From: Halovulum sp039190275
GTDB taxonomy: Bacteria; Pseudomonadota; Alphaproteobacteria; Rhodobacterales; Rhodobacteraceae
Direction of reading: 5' to 3'
NCBI GenBank assembly: GCA_039190275.1
Contig: JBCCYF010000001.1
Location: forward strand, 1-64,000
DNA: 64,000 bases
Part shown: positions 41,879-49,014 of the stretch, one piece after another
Numbering within the stretch: position 1 is the stretch's first letter
Layout: each line of letters begins with the position of its first letter
The notes under the pieces: generated by a model
The model's input: the letters and a program-made list of their open reading frames with translations, nothing else
Database searches by the model: none
What the model was told of the DNA's origin: nothing
Position numbers and translations under genes: made by a program

Positions 41879-42924
41879 GCGTCAAATACATTCCTGTTCA
41901 GTGGAACCAGAACAAATGGGTCTATGATGTTGTTCTACTGGCTATGGCCGGGGCATATCTGTGGATATTTCTTGAGTGGGCGCCAGACGCGCTTGGCCAT
42001 TCACCGGCGATTACCGCGCAGATCCACAACGCCCGGGCGTTTGGAAGCTGCGCGTTTCTGATGTTAACCGTAATCCTATGCATCGGGCCATTGGCGCGGC
42101 TGGACACCAGGTTCCTGCCGCTGTTGTACAATCGACGCCATTTCGGGGTGCTGACCTTGTTGGTCGCATTGACCCACGTCTCTTATGTTCTGGATTGGTA
42201 CTACGCCTTCTCGCCCACGCCGAAACTCGAGGGCCTGTTGATATCGAACACCAGTTTCGACCGCGTGATCGGTTTCCCGTATGAACTGTTTGGTGTCTTT
42301 GCGCTTCTGGTTCTGATGGTGTTGGCCTTCACCAGCCACGATTTCTGGTTGAAGTTCCTGAAGCCTCGGCTGTGGAAGCGTCTGCACATGCTGATCTATC
42401 CCGCCTATGCTGCGGTTGTGGCGCATGTCACGCTGGGTTCGCTGCAGGATCAGACCAATGGCGTGCTGGCGGGGTTTGTTCTGGTATGCGCGGTTCTTGT
42501 GGGCGCCTTACACCTGGCGGCCGCCCTTAAGGAACGGGCCGAGCGGGTGGCGACCCCAGGTGCAAGCTGGGTGCCAGTCTGCAAACCGAGTGAGATCCGC
42601 GACGGATACGCAAAGGTAATCCGGTTGGGCAGCGGCGAACGCGTTGCCGTGTTCCGCAGCGGCGAAACACTAAGCGCGATTTCGAACGCCTGTGCGCATC
42701 AAAATGGTCCACTGGGCGAGGGGCGTATTCTGGATGGGTGCGTGACCTGTCCGTGGCACGGTTTCCAGTACCGCGTAAGCGACGGGTGCTCGCCCGCGCC
42801 GTTTACCGAGAAAGTGCCGACATACAACATTCGTCTTAGCGGTGATATGATCGAGGTGGATGCGGTGTCCAACAAACCAGGAACGGCCGTGCCCCCGACC
42901 CCAATTCCGGTGTCCCTGCGATGA
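41875..42924 (+). CDS. Ferric-reductase-like membrane cytochrome with a C-terminal Rieske domain
   Basis: A 349-residue fusion. The N-terminal 220 residues have about six helices of the ferric reductase-like/MsrQ type with candidate heme histidines H89 (RRHFG), H101, H171 (LHMLIYP) and H184. The C-terminal about 110 residues are a Rieske domain with C273, H275 (CAHQNG) and C292, H295 (CPWHGF). This puts a [2Fe-2S] centre on a predicted heme b protein, in the place where flavodoxin-reductase domains sit in NOX-type enzymes. It would move electrons between a soluble or quinone donor and membrane heme. Four-base overlaps with both neighbours. Confidence 0.87.
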   Translation: MSVKYIPVQWNQNKWVYDVVLLAMAGAYLWIFLEWAPDALGHSPAITAQIHNARAFGSCAFLMLTVILCIGPLARLDTRFLPLLYNRRHFGVLTLLVALTHVSYVLDWYYAFSPTPKLEGLLISNTSFDRVIGFPYELFGVFALLVLMVLAFTSHDFWLKFLKPRLWKRLHMLIYPAYAAVVAHVTLGSLQDQTNGVLAGFVLVCAVLVGALHLAAALKERAERVATPGASWVPVCKPSEIRDGYAKVIRLGSGERVAVFRSGETLSAISNACAHQNGPLGEGRILDGCVTCPWHGFQYRVSDGCSPAPFTEKVPTYNIRLSGDMIEVDAVSNKPGTAVPPTPIPVSLR

Positions 42925-43673
42925 AGGATACGCCGTTTTTTGTAGGGTACCTCAGCCCGCCGCGACCGCTGAAGCTGTTCCTGGCCGTAGCCAGTGTCGC
43001 GCTTGTTGTTATGTTTGGCGTGGTCAGCTGGGTCATCGGAACCACTCAGGCTGATCCCGGACCAGGGTCGTTTCGTTTTGACTATGGGCGGCAGACCGTC
43101 ACCGGGCTGATCGAGGCCGACCCCTATCCGATGCTGCATATTACCGAGGGCACCGAGCGTTTGCCCGCGGGCCGCACCGTGTTGATGTCGGGCGGCGGCA
43201 AGATTGGCGTGGACGACCGCGCCCGTCCGTTGTCGGGGCATATGGCCGTCGTCTCGGGTGTGGTGCTGGAACGGGGAGATCTGGAGATGATCCAGGCCCG
43301 CGGCGGGACGCGGGGCGTTGGTCCCACCATGGGGGAGTTACCCGAAGTTCCGTTCGAGGACCTGGGCCGCTGGAAGCTGGCCGGTGAAATCTGCGATGGC
43401 AAATGTGTCGCTGGCGCGATGAGCCCGGGCCGTGGACTGGCCCATCGGGCTTGCGCAAACCTGTGTCTGATCGGCGGCGTGCCGCCGGTGTTTGTCTCGT
43501 CCGCGCCGGTGGCGGGTTCGGAGTTCCTGCTCATTGGCGGACCCGATGGCGGACCGCTGGCACCCGAGCTTCTGGAGTTCACGGCGCTCTACATCTCGGT
43601 CGAGGGGGCTGTTCAGAGGCGCGGCGACCTTCTGGTTTTCCTGATCGATCCCGCAACGATCGAGGTTCTGTGA
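42921..43673 (+). CDS. Membrane-anchored protein of unknown function (Rieske operon)
   Basis: A 250-residue protein with one N-terminal membrane helix (LFLAVASVALVVMFGVVSWVIG) and a mostly beta exported domain. Four cysteines form two near pairs (ICDGKC and CANLC), which could form disulfides or bind a cofactor. No family is recognised. It overlaps the heme/Rieske gene by four bases and the next gene by one, so it is firmly part of the operon. Confidence 0.8.
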   Translation: MKDTPFFVGYLSPPRPLKLFLAVASVALVVMFGVVSWVIGTTQADPGPGSFRFDYGRQTVTGLIEADPYPMLHITEGTERLPAGRTVLMSGGGKIGVDDRARPLSGHMAVVSGVVLERGDLEMIQARGGTRGVGPTMGELPEVPFEDLGRWKLAGEICDGKCVAGAMSPGRGLAHRACANLCLIGGVPPVFVSSAPVAGSEFLLIGGPDGGPLAPELLEFTALYISVEGAVQRRGDLLVFLIDPATIEVL

Positions 43674-43930
43674 TGCGGCGCGCCCTGGGTCTGGCCCTTG
43701 CGGCTATCTTAGTTGGACTGGCGTTCTATCTTTCCCGGTATTGGGTTTTCAGGCTCTGGGACCGCGAAGGGCTACTGGGTTTGGAGGTTTTGCGGCCCCA
43801 GGGGGGGCTGGTGGGGCGCTGGCTGCGCGGCACCGACGCAGCCCCGTTCGAACTGGTGCTTTGGGGTTGTGGCGTATTCCTGATATTGACGATCCTGCAG
43901 GCGATCTGGAACAGGATTTTTCCGGGATGA
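43673..43930 (+). CDS. Small two-helix membrane protein (Rieske operon)
   Basis: An 85-residue protein with an N-terminal helix (ALGLALAAILVGLAFYLSRYW) and a C-terminal helix (VLWGCGVFLILTILQAIW). The start ATG 43673 overlaps the previous stop (TGATG). Its function is unknown; size and position fit a small subunit of a membrane complex. Confidence 0.75.
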   Translation: MRRALGLALAAILVGLAFYLSRYWVFRLWDREGLLGLEVLRPQGGLVGRWLRGTDAAPFELVLWGCGVFLILTILQAIWNRIFPG

Positions 43931-43968
43931 GATTTGGAGTGTAGGTTCATGGCGCGCAGGTTGGGTTG

Positions 43969-44667
43969 GTGAAAACGGTTGTGCATAATGGTACGGTGCT
44001 CAGGCAGAACACCGGAACCCGGGCCGAGCGCAAGGTCGAACAGATCCTTAACGGCGCAACCAAGGTCTTCATGGAACAGGGGTTCGAAGGCGCCAGCGTT
44101 GACGAGATTGCGGCCGCGGCGCGGGTCTCGAAAGCAACGCTCTACAGTTACTTCCCGGATAAGCGCGAATTGTTTCGGCATGTCATCGCGACCGAATGTG
44201 CGCGTCAGGCCAATCAGGCTTTTGATCTGTCCGGAATGACGGATCCGCCCGAGGTGGTTCTGAAGCGGGCGGCGACGCATTTGATGACCTTTCTTTTGTC
44301 CCCCTTCGGTCAGCAGATCTACCGTTTGTGTATTGCAGAGGCCGTGCGCTTTCCGGACTTGGGACGAGCGTTTTATGACAGCGGCCCGGCTCTGGCGCAG
44401 CAACGGCTCAAGTGCTACTTACGCCACTCGGTCCAGAACGGCCGACTGCATATTGCCGATGACGAAATCGAGGTTGCTTCGGATCAGTTCGCACAATTGT
44501 GCAAAAGCGACCTGTTCTACAGAATGATTCTGGGCCTTGAGAATACGGCCAGTGGTAAGGACATAGAACTGGCGGCCGACCAAACGGTGGATTTGTTCAT
44601 GTCGAAGTATCGCCCAGGCGCGAAGCCGGAGTTACAAAAAAGGGCCGGTACGGGTCCGGCCCCCTGA
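43969..44667 (+). CDS. TetR family transcriptional regulator
   Basis: A 232-residue regulator. The helix-turn-helix is ASVDEIAAAARVSKATLYSYFPDKRELF, a textbook TetR motif, and the C-terminal ligand domain includes PFGQQIYRLCIAEAVRFPDLGRAFYDSGPA as in AcrR/TetR_C_7 members. The start is uncertain: TTG 43966, GTG 43969 and GTG 43981 are all in frame. It follows the operon by about 40 bases and probably controls it or the convergent secreted-protein gene. Its last codons also encode, on the opposite strand, that gene's terminator. Confidence 0.9.
   Translation: MKTVVHNGTVLRQNTGTRAERKVEQILNGATKVFMEQGFEGASVDEIAAAARVSKATLYSYFPDKRELFRHVIATECARQANQAFDLSGMTDPPEVVLKRAATHLMTFLLSPFGQQIYRLCIAEAVRFPDLGRAFYDSGPALAQQRLKCYLRHSVQNGRLHIADDEIEVASDQFAQLCKSDLFYRMILGLENTASGKDIELAADQTVDLFMSKYRPGAKPELQKRAGTGPAP
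44636..44662 (-). terminator. Intrinsic terminator of the small secreted protein gene, inside tetR
   Basis: GGGCCGG (44642-44648) and CCGGCCC (44656-44662) pair around a seven-base loop and, read on the minus strand, are followed by six T residues (44641-44636). This is a Rho-independent terminator for the gene ending at 44701, and it lies within the last codons of the TetR gene. Confidence 0.85.
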
Positions 44668-44675
44668 GAAGTATG

Positions 44676-44689
44676 GGCGTGATCACGCC
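44676..44689. repeat. Perfect 14-bp palindrome between convergent genes
   Basis: GGCGTGATCACGCC lies between the TetR stop and the stop of the small secreted protein gene. With no loop it is more likely a protein-binding site or chance than an RNA hairpin. Confidence 0.5.
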
Positions 44690-44700
44690 GTTTAGGCTGA

Positions 44701-44937
44701 TCAGTACCGATCGGCCATCATCTCGGCCAGCTCTGCCGGCGTCTTGGTCCCGCACTCGGCGGCCGGGATGTTGAGGTTCTGCTCCATCTGGGTGCACTGG
44801 GCAAACGTTTGCTGCGGCACAGGCTGAGGAGCCACCTGGGTTGCGCCGGGGTCCGGAGTAACCGCGAACACCATCGCCGGAAACGAAACAAACGCTGCGG
44901 CCAGTGCCGCACGGGGCGTTGAATTTAGCAGTCTCAT
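44701..44937 (-). CDS. Small secreted protein with a signal peptide
   Basis: A 78-residue product from ATG 44937, set by AGGAGAGACAA just upstream. The N-terminus is a Sec signal peptide (basic MRLLNSTPR, hydrophobic ALAAAFVSFPAMVFA). The mature part is short, rich in Pro/Gln, and has two cysteines (AQCTQ and AECGT) that could form a disulfide. No family recognised. It has its own terminator, and a repeat-rich promoter region lies upstream. Confidence 0.75.
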   Translation of the reverse strand: MRLLNSTPRAALAAAFVSFPAMVFAVTPDPGATQVAPQPVPQQTFAQCTQMEQNLNIPAAECGTKTPAELAEMMADRY

Positions 44938-44956
44938 TTGTCTCTCCTGAAATTGA

Positions 44957-44998
44957 ACCAAACAGTACAGTACACATAGTGACCAAACTGTTTAGTTT
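44957..44998. promoter_or_regulatory. Candidate TetR-type operator repeats
   Basis: ACCAAACAGT (44957-44966) and ACCAAACTGT (44982-44991) are direct repeats 25 bases apart. The second overlaps an inverted repeat AAACT-GTTT-AGTTT (44985-44998). AAACAGT/ACTGTTT also form a spaced inverted repeat. They lie upstream of the small secreted gene and next to a tetR gene, a common arrangement for TetR targets. Confidence 0.45.
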
Positions 44999-45326
44999 AA
45001 AGAAGCAGACACCAAAATTTGTGGCCGGTGGTTTTGGGTCTCGACGATCACCCTCTAATGAATGTCATCGGTGATTGATACACGATCCAGCTTCTACCCG
45101 CCAAAGGTGTTGGTGGCATCGATCCGGTGGGGATTCCAACATGGGGCATCGGGTCCCATTTCGCCTACGGTCGGGATCAGGGAGGGTCTGAGGATCCGTT
45201 TTCCTGGGATGTGAGCCGAACGTGCGCAAGGTCCGAAGAGGGTTGGACAGAACACCTGAACGCGCAAGGACGGGAACGATCGCGGTCCAACGTCGCATCA
45301 CATTGCCAAATTGCTTATACTCGGCA

Positions 45327-45348
45327 TCGTAAATAGATAGATTTACGA
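45327..45348. promoter_or_regulatory. 22-bp palindrome abutting the SRAP start codon
   Basis: TCGTAAAT (45327-45334) and ATTTACGA (45341-45348) are perfect inverted arms around AGATAG; the start codon is at 45350. It does not resemble the alphaproteobacterial LexA box (GTTC-N7-GTTC). It may be a repressor operator or an mRNA hairpin masking initiation; no Shine-Dalgarno is seen. Confidence 0.6.
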
Positions 45349-45349
45349 A

Positions 45350-45949
45350 ATGCCAGGACGGTTTTATCTCACGACGCCCCTGTCGCGGATCGCGGAACAA
45401 TTCGGGGTCGAACTTCAGGTGGACGACCCGGGCCCCCGGATGGACGCCGCGCCCGGGGAGGAAGTTGCTATCCTCGTTCCCGGAGCCCTTGCGGCCGCGC
45501 GATGGGGCATGGTCATGTCAGGTCGGGTCAATGCAAGGGGGCGGCCGGTGATGGAAACAATCGTCAACAGCCGCTCTGAAACAGTTTTCAGCAAGACTGC
45601 CTTCGCCGGCGTGCGGCGTGCCGCGCTGCCGGTCAATGGATGGTACGAGTGGACCGGAACTCGTGGGCGCAAGACCCGCTGGGACATATCGGCGCCGGAC
45701 CGGGAGGTTCTGGTGTTCGCCGCGATATATGATGTCTGGAAAGGACCGGGCGGAATAGAGGTTGGTCAGATGGCAACGGTCACATGTCCGCCAAATGCGG
45801 ATGTCAGGGACATCCACCATCGCATGCCGGTGATCCTTGCACCCGACGCTCTGCACATGTGGCTTGAGGGCGACGAAGCGACGTCATCCGCGCTTATGGT
45901 ACCGGCTGAGGACGGGGTGCTTTCGATCCGAAAATCGGACCTGAAGTGA
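45350..45949 (+). CDS. SRAP (YedK/HMCES) family protein with Cys2 replaced by Pro
   Basis: A 199-residue SOS-response-associated peptidase family member. YedK/HMCES proteins shield abasic sites in single-stranded DNA by a thiazolidine crosslink formed by Cys2 after Met removal. Here the N-terminus reads MPGRFYL, so the nucleophile position is Pro2, while the other active-site residues are kept: N73 (VNSRSET), E100 (NGWYEW) and H156 (DIHHRMP). The usual N of the YNxAPG block is also changed (DAAPG). With Met removed, an N-terminal proline would be exposed, as in Fpg/Nei glycosylases. A 22-bp palindrome lies two bases before the start; a terminator follows. Confidence 0.88.
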   Translation: MPGRFYLTTPLSRIAEQFGVELQVDDPGPRMDAAPGEEVAILVPGALAAARWGMVMSGRVNARGRPVMETIVNSRSETVFSKTAFAGVRRAALPVNGWYEWTGTRGRKTRWDISAPDREVLVFAAIYDVWKGPGGIEVGQMATVTCPPNADVRDIHHRMPVILAPDALHMWLEGDEATSSALMVPAEDGVLSIRKSDLK

Positions 45950-45965
45950 TGCCTGTGAAGACACC

Positions 45966-46004
45966 AACCAGAGGCGTGCCGTGGCGGCACACCTCTGGTT
46001 TTAC
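45966..46004 (+). terminator. Intrinsic terminator after the SRAP gene
   Basis: AACCAGAGG (45966-45974) and CCTCTGGTT (45992-46000) form the outer stem and GTGCC/GGCAC the inner stem, with one mismatch, followed by TTTT on the plus strand. It may serve the convergent cold-shock gene in part. Confidence 0.8.
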
Positions 46005-46020
46005 TTAGGGCTGGTGTCGG

Positions 46021-46230
46021 TCAGTCGACAAGCGAGAGGCTGCCCGCGGACTGGCGTCCATCGCGGCCAGTTTCCAGCTCGTACTCAACTTTCTGATTGT
46101 CAGCCAGGCCTGTCAGCCCCGCCCGTTCAACCGCGGAAATATGAACAAAGATGTCTTTTCCGCCCGTGTCGGGCTGAATAAAGCCGAAGCCTTTGGTGGT
46201 GTTAAACCATTTCACGGTGCCGGTGGCCAT
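46021..46230 (-). CDS. Cold-shock protein (CspA family)
   Basis: A 69-residue single cold-shock domain: GTVKWFNTTKGFGFIQPD is RNP1, DIFVHISAVE is RNP2. It binds single-stranded RNA or DNA and melts mRNA structure. ATG 46230 follows AAGGAGACC, a strong site. Upstream the spacer to 46476 is about 245 bases and becomes AT-rich, room for the long leader usual in csp genes. Whether it is cold induced cannot be seen. Confidence 0.95.
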   Translation of the reverse strand: MATGTVKWFNTTKGFGFIQPDTGGKDIFVHISAVERAGLTGLADNQKVEYELETGRDGRQSAGSLSLVD

Positions 46231-46476
46231 CGCGAGGTCTCCTTCAAAACGCTGACTGCGACATGCAGCAGCTGGGGCGCTAGTCAGAGCAAGATCGATA
46301 GACTGAGGCCGCAGAGGGAGACAGTGGTCGATAGTGGTAACATTGCACGTGGCAGATGGGGTCAATTGGGCTCAATTGCAAGCAAAACATGCTTTAATTT
46401 GGCTGTTTGAGCGCCAAATGGCGGGTTTACGCGCAATTTATCAAAAATCGATGCATTCGCAGTACTCATACGCGCA

Positions 46477-47463
46477 CTACTTGTACCACTTACCCGATTT
46501 TCTGAGGGCAGAGCGCATGAGACGGAAGTTCATGAAATTGTAGTTGTGCTCTTCAACCATGCCGGTAACCAGACCATAACCTTCTTCGAGAAAGTAGTAA
46601 TTGAAGCCCGGATCCTGAGCAAACAGGTCGCTCAGTTCTTCCGATCGAACGATCTGGCGCGCCAGGTTCAGATGCCCGGTGTCCTGGGGTTTGATGAACA
46701 AGCGCGGTTTGGAAAAGTAGTGAAATGCGACCGGAGCAAAGAGTCCGATGTCTTTCGGGCCGCGCGCGTCACCATTCAAAAAGCCAATGGTGAGTGCCAA
46801 CGCGATTTGATCAAGAAACGGAAACAGACGTTGACCCTCCAAGGCGGCCGGGGGATCCCGTTCGATTGAGTGCGCAATGTGCCGAAAGGCATTCGCGAAC
46901 ACTGTGGGGCACCGATAGTAGAAACACCCGCCATTGAAGTACGGAAAGCGGTCCGTGCTGTCGGGATCTTCGGTGTCCCTCCACCAGCCTTTTGTCGGAA
47001 TGTCGAACCGGTCGTAGAGCGCACCCCAGATTTCAGATCGGGTGTTGGACGATTTGCTCATTATTGGCCAGACAGGTACTTCATAGCCACCTGTCGGAAC
47101 GGCAAAGTCGGCATCGACCGACCCAAGGTCCCCTTTGATCAGGACGTCGGTGTCGAAGAACACGAAGTTCTCTTTGGGCGGCAATGCTTCGAGAGCATAT
47201 ATCTTGTTTGAATGAGGATATTCCGCGCCAAAGGTTGCGTTCTCGAAGGGAACGACTTCTGCGCCCAAGGCTTCGAGTCGCCCGGCTATGTCAGTCTCGC
47301 GAATGTCCGGATCCTCGTGCCACAACTGGCTGTGGATCGGGGTGCAGACATACAGCTTTATGTCGTCGTTGTGCCCGTTGAATTTTTGCAAGGAAGCGGC
47401 AAACAAAAGGGCTTCATATCCAAGCCGCCCGTTTTGCGCGATGATGGCAATGTTCATGGGCAT
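46477..47463 (-). CDS. Glycosyltransferase-like protein with a DxD motif
   Basis: A 328-residue protein with an N-terminal Rossmann-like start (MNIAIIAQNGRLGYEALLFAASL) and NFVFFDTDVLIKGDL, a DxD motif at D104/D106 typical of GT-A (GT8-like) enzymes that bind a nucleotide sugar through a metal. FPYFNGGCFYYRC matches the acceptor-side FN.G block. Family and acceptor are otherwise unclear. ATG 47463 or 47457 starts it; neither has a clear ribosome site. No polysaccharide genes are adjacent. Confidence 0.65.
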   Translation of the reverse strand: MPMNIAIIAQNGRLGYEALLFAASLQKFNGHNDDIKLYVCTPIHSQLWHEDPDIRETDIAGRLEALGAEVVPFENATFGAEYPHSNKIYALEALPPKENFVFFDTDVLIKGDLGSVDADFAVPTGGYEVPVWPIMSKSSNTRSEIWGALYDRFDIPTKGWWRDTEDPDSTDRFPYFNGGCFYYRCPTVFANAFRHIAHSIERDPPAALEGQRLFPFLDQIALALTIGFLNGDARGPKDIGLFAPVAFHYFSKPRLFIKPQDTGHLNLARQIVRSEELSDLFAQDPGFNYYFLEEGYGLVTGMVEEHNYNFMNFRLMRSALRKSGKWYK

Positions 47464-47698
47464 AACGGTGCTTTCATGGCTTCTGGAACGCTCAATGCCA
47501 AAATCCGGTGGAGAGGTCCAGCGGCTGCCAAGCTGAATGCTCTTCGCGACCACGTTGCGCCACCACGCTCACCCAAAGTGAAAAACCAAGTGTTTCAGGC
47601 TCTTGGGATCAGTGGTGATCCGTTTCGATTGATGGACGTCGTTCAGGCTTGGCCTTACTTCGGCGCAGTGGGCCCGGATGACACACGCACGCCCAAAC

Positions 47699-48232
47699 CT
47701 AACCCCATCGGCCTGGTTCCTTGGACCTGGAGTAGTGCCGGGCCGCTTTGGCCCGATTTCCGCAGCTTTCCATTGAGCACCACTTTCGCCGCGCATTCTT
47801 GGTTTCATCGACAAAAATCCAACCGCAATTGACGCCGGGACAGACCTTAAGGCGACTATGTTCACGTCGGTCTGAAAGCACCGAAAGCGCCGATGCGGCC
47901 AGGATCGCAGTAAGGGGCTGACCCGTATGGATGCTTGCCCGGGAGGAACTGCCGGTACATTCAAATCCGCCGATCGGGTTGAGCACGGCCGGATCGCCCC
48001 CACCAAGAAACAGGCGTCGCAGCGCTGCACGGTATGCCAGCAACTCCGGCACTTCCTGATCCAGATCCAGGTCTTGCATCCCCAGGTGTTCCAGCCATGC
48101 AATCACATCAGCGGGGCTTGCGAGTTTTTCATGCACAACATCGCCGTCAGGAGACCAATCCGCCGTATTGACGAAGTCTAACGCCAACCGGCCAGCGATA
48201 GGTCGAATTGGATGGCCCTGAGAATAAGTCAT
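47699..48232 (-). CDS. CGNR zinc-finger transcriptional regulator (ABATE domain)
   Basis: A 177-residue protein. The N-terminal ABATE-type domain (GRLALDFVNTADW...) is thought to bind a ligand. The C-terminal CGNR motif is intact: CPGVNCGWIFVD, then RRKWCSMESCGNRAKARRHY-like (here KAARHYSR), with C-x4-C and C-x4-C ligands. Such proteins are DNA-binding regulators. It is divergent from azlCD, with two copies of a matched operator-like repeat between them, so it probably controls azlCD and itself. Confidence 0.88.
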   Translation of the reverse strand: MTYSQGHPIRPIAGRLALDFVNTADWSPDGDVVHEKLASPADVIAWLEHLGMQDLDLDQEVPELLAYRAALRRLFLGGGDPAVLNPIGGFECTGSSSRASIHTGQPLTAILAASALSVLSDRREHSRLKVCPGVNCGWIFVDETKNARRKWCSMESCGNRAKAARHYSRSKEPGRWG

Positions 48233-48239
48233 AGCCAAT

Positions 48240-48261
48240 TCTAACCACTATAATGGTTGAC
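48240..48261. promoter_or_regulatory. Operator-like repeat, copy 1
   Basis: TCTAAC (48240-48245), ten-base spacer containing TATAAT (48249-48254), then GTTGAC (48256-48261). Same layout as copy 2, 39 bases away. It lies just upstream of the CGNR start. The TATAAT could be a plus-strand -10 box. Confidence 0.65.
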
Positions 48262-48278
48262 AGGCAATACTCCGAACC

Positions 48279-48300
48279 TCTAACTGATATAATGGTTAGA
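48279..48300. promoter_or_regulatory. Operator-like repeat, copy 2
   Basis: TCTAAC (48279-48284), ten-base spacer containing TATAAT (48288-48293), then GTTAGA (48295-48300), giving perfect inverted arms. Its spacer ends GATATAATG, against CACTATAATG in copy 1. A repressor bound here would cover the -10 region and the first possible azlC start. Confidence 0.65.
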
Positions 48301-49014
48301 AATCCTTCGCCACAGCCAGACCATCGCGCGCCGCCCATCTCTGGCGCCGGTGTTTTGAGGGGAATGCGTCGCCTGTTTCCTGTCAGCCTGTTTGTGGTGG
48401 CGTTCGGTATCGCCTTTGGCGTGGCCGCCGTAGAGCACGGGCTGAGCCCGCTGCAAGCAGTGATCATGAGCGCCCTGGTTTTCACGGCAACCGCCCAGTT
48501 TGCTGCGCTGGACTTCCTGTCCGAACCGATTGCCTTTCTGTCCCTCGCACTGGTCGTGTTGTCGCTCAGCAGCCGCCACATCGTGCTGGGTGCCGCCCTT
48601 GCAAAAACCGTCTACCGTTTGCCGCTGATGCACCGTTTTGCGGTTCTGTCTCTGCTGAGCGATGCGAATTTTGCCGATGCACAGTCCGGTCAGAAACCGG
48701 GGGAAGCCGATGCGGCTGCGCTGCTTGGCGGTGGCCTCATGCTCTGGCTGGCATGGGTATCCAGCACCGCGATCGGGGCATTCGGCGGAGACACTGTTGT
48801 TGATCCCGAGGCTGCCGGTTTTGGCGCTGTTATGATTTGCTTTTTCGCCGCGACAGTTGTGGGGCGGCTGCGTACGTCACCGGATCTGGCGCTCGCGGTC
48901 GTTCTGGCGGCAACGATTTCCGCTCTGACGCAGCCATGGCTTCCGATGGGCTGGAACATACTTCTGGCCGCCTGTGTCGGCGGATATATTGCGACATGGT
49001 CGAAACATGACTGA
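48292..49014 (+). CDS. azlC: AzlC family branched-chain amino acid exporter, large subunit
   Basis: A membrane protein of 240 residues from ATG 48292; the second possible start, ATG 48364 (216 residues), would avoid overlap with the operator and a TATAAT box. The AzlC core is clear: GIAFGVAAVEHGLSPLQAVIMSALVFTATAQFAAL and LSSRHIVLGAALAKTV. AzlC works with AzlD to export branched-chain amino acids or analogues. The stop overlaps azlD by eight bases. Confidence 0.9.
   Translation: MVRNPSPQPDHRAPPISGAGVLRGMRRLFPVSLFVVAFGIAFGVAAVEHGLSPLQAVIMSALVFTATAQFAALDFLSEPIAFLSLALVVLSLSSRHIVLGAALAKTVYRLPLMHRFAVLSLLSDANFADAQSGQKPGEADAAALLGGGLMLWLAWVSSTAIGAFGGDTVVDPEAAGFGAVMICFFAATVVGRLRTSPDLALAVVLAATISALTQPWLPMGWNILLAACVGGYIATWSKHD

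Larger units (their letters stand above)
44938..45349. other. Gene-free interval between the small secreted protein and SRAP genes
   Basis: About 410 bases upstream of both divergent genes. It holds repeat-type operator candidates at both ends (listed separately). Between about 45010 and 45300 I see no gene with credible coding character; open frames there are short and lack ribosome sites. Confidence 0.55.

Noticed and set aside
45065..45400. Minus-strand open frame upstream of the SRAP gene
   Set aside because: It crosses the SRAP start and the palindrome; no conserved features.
47464..47832. Plus-strand open frame continuing past the glycosyltransferase start
   Set aside because: It overlaps the 3' end of the CGNR gene on the other strand and has no motif or ribosome site.
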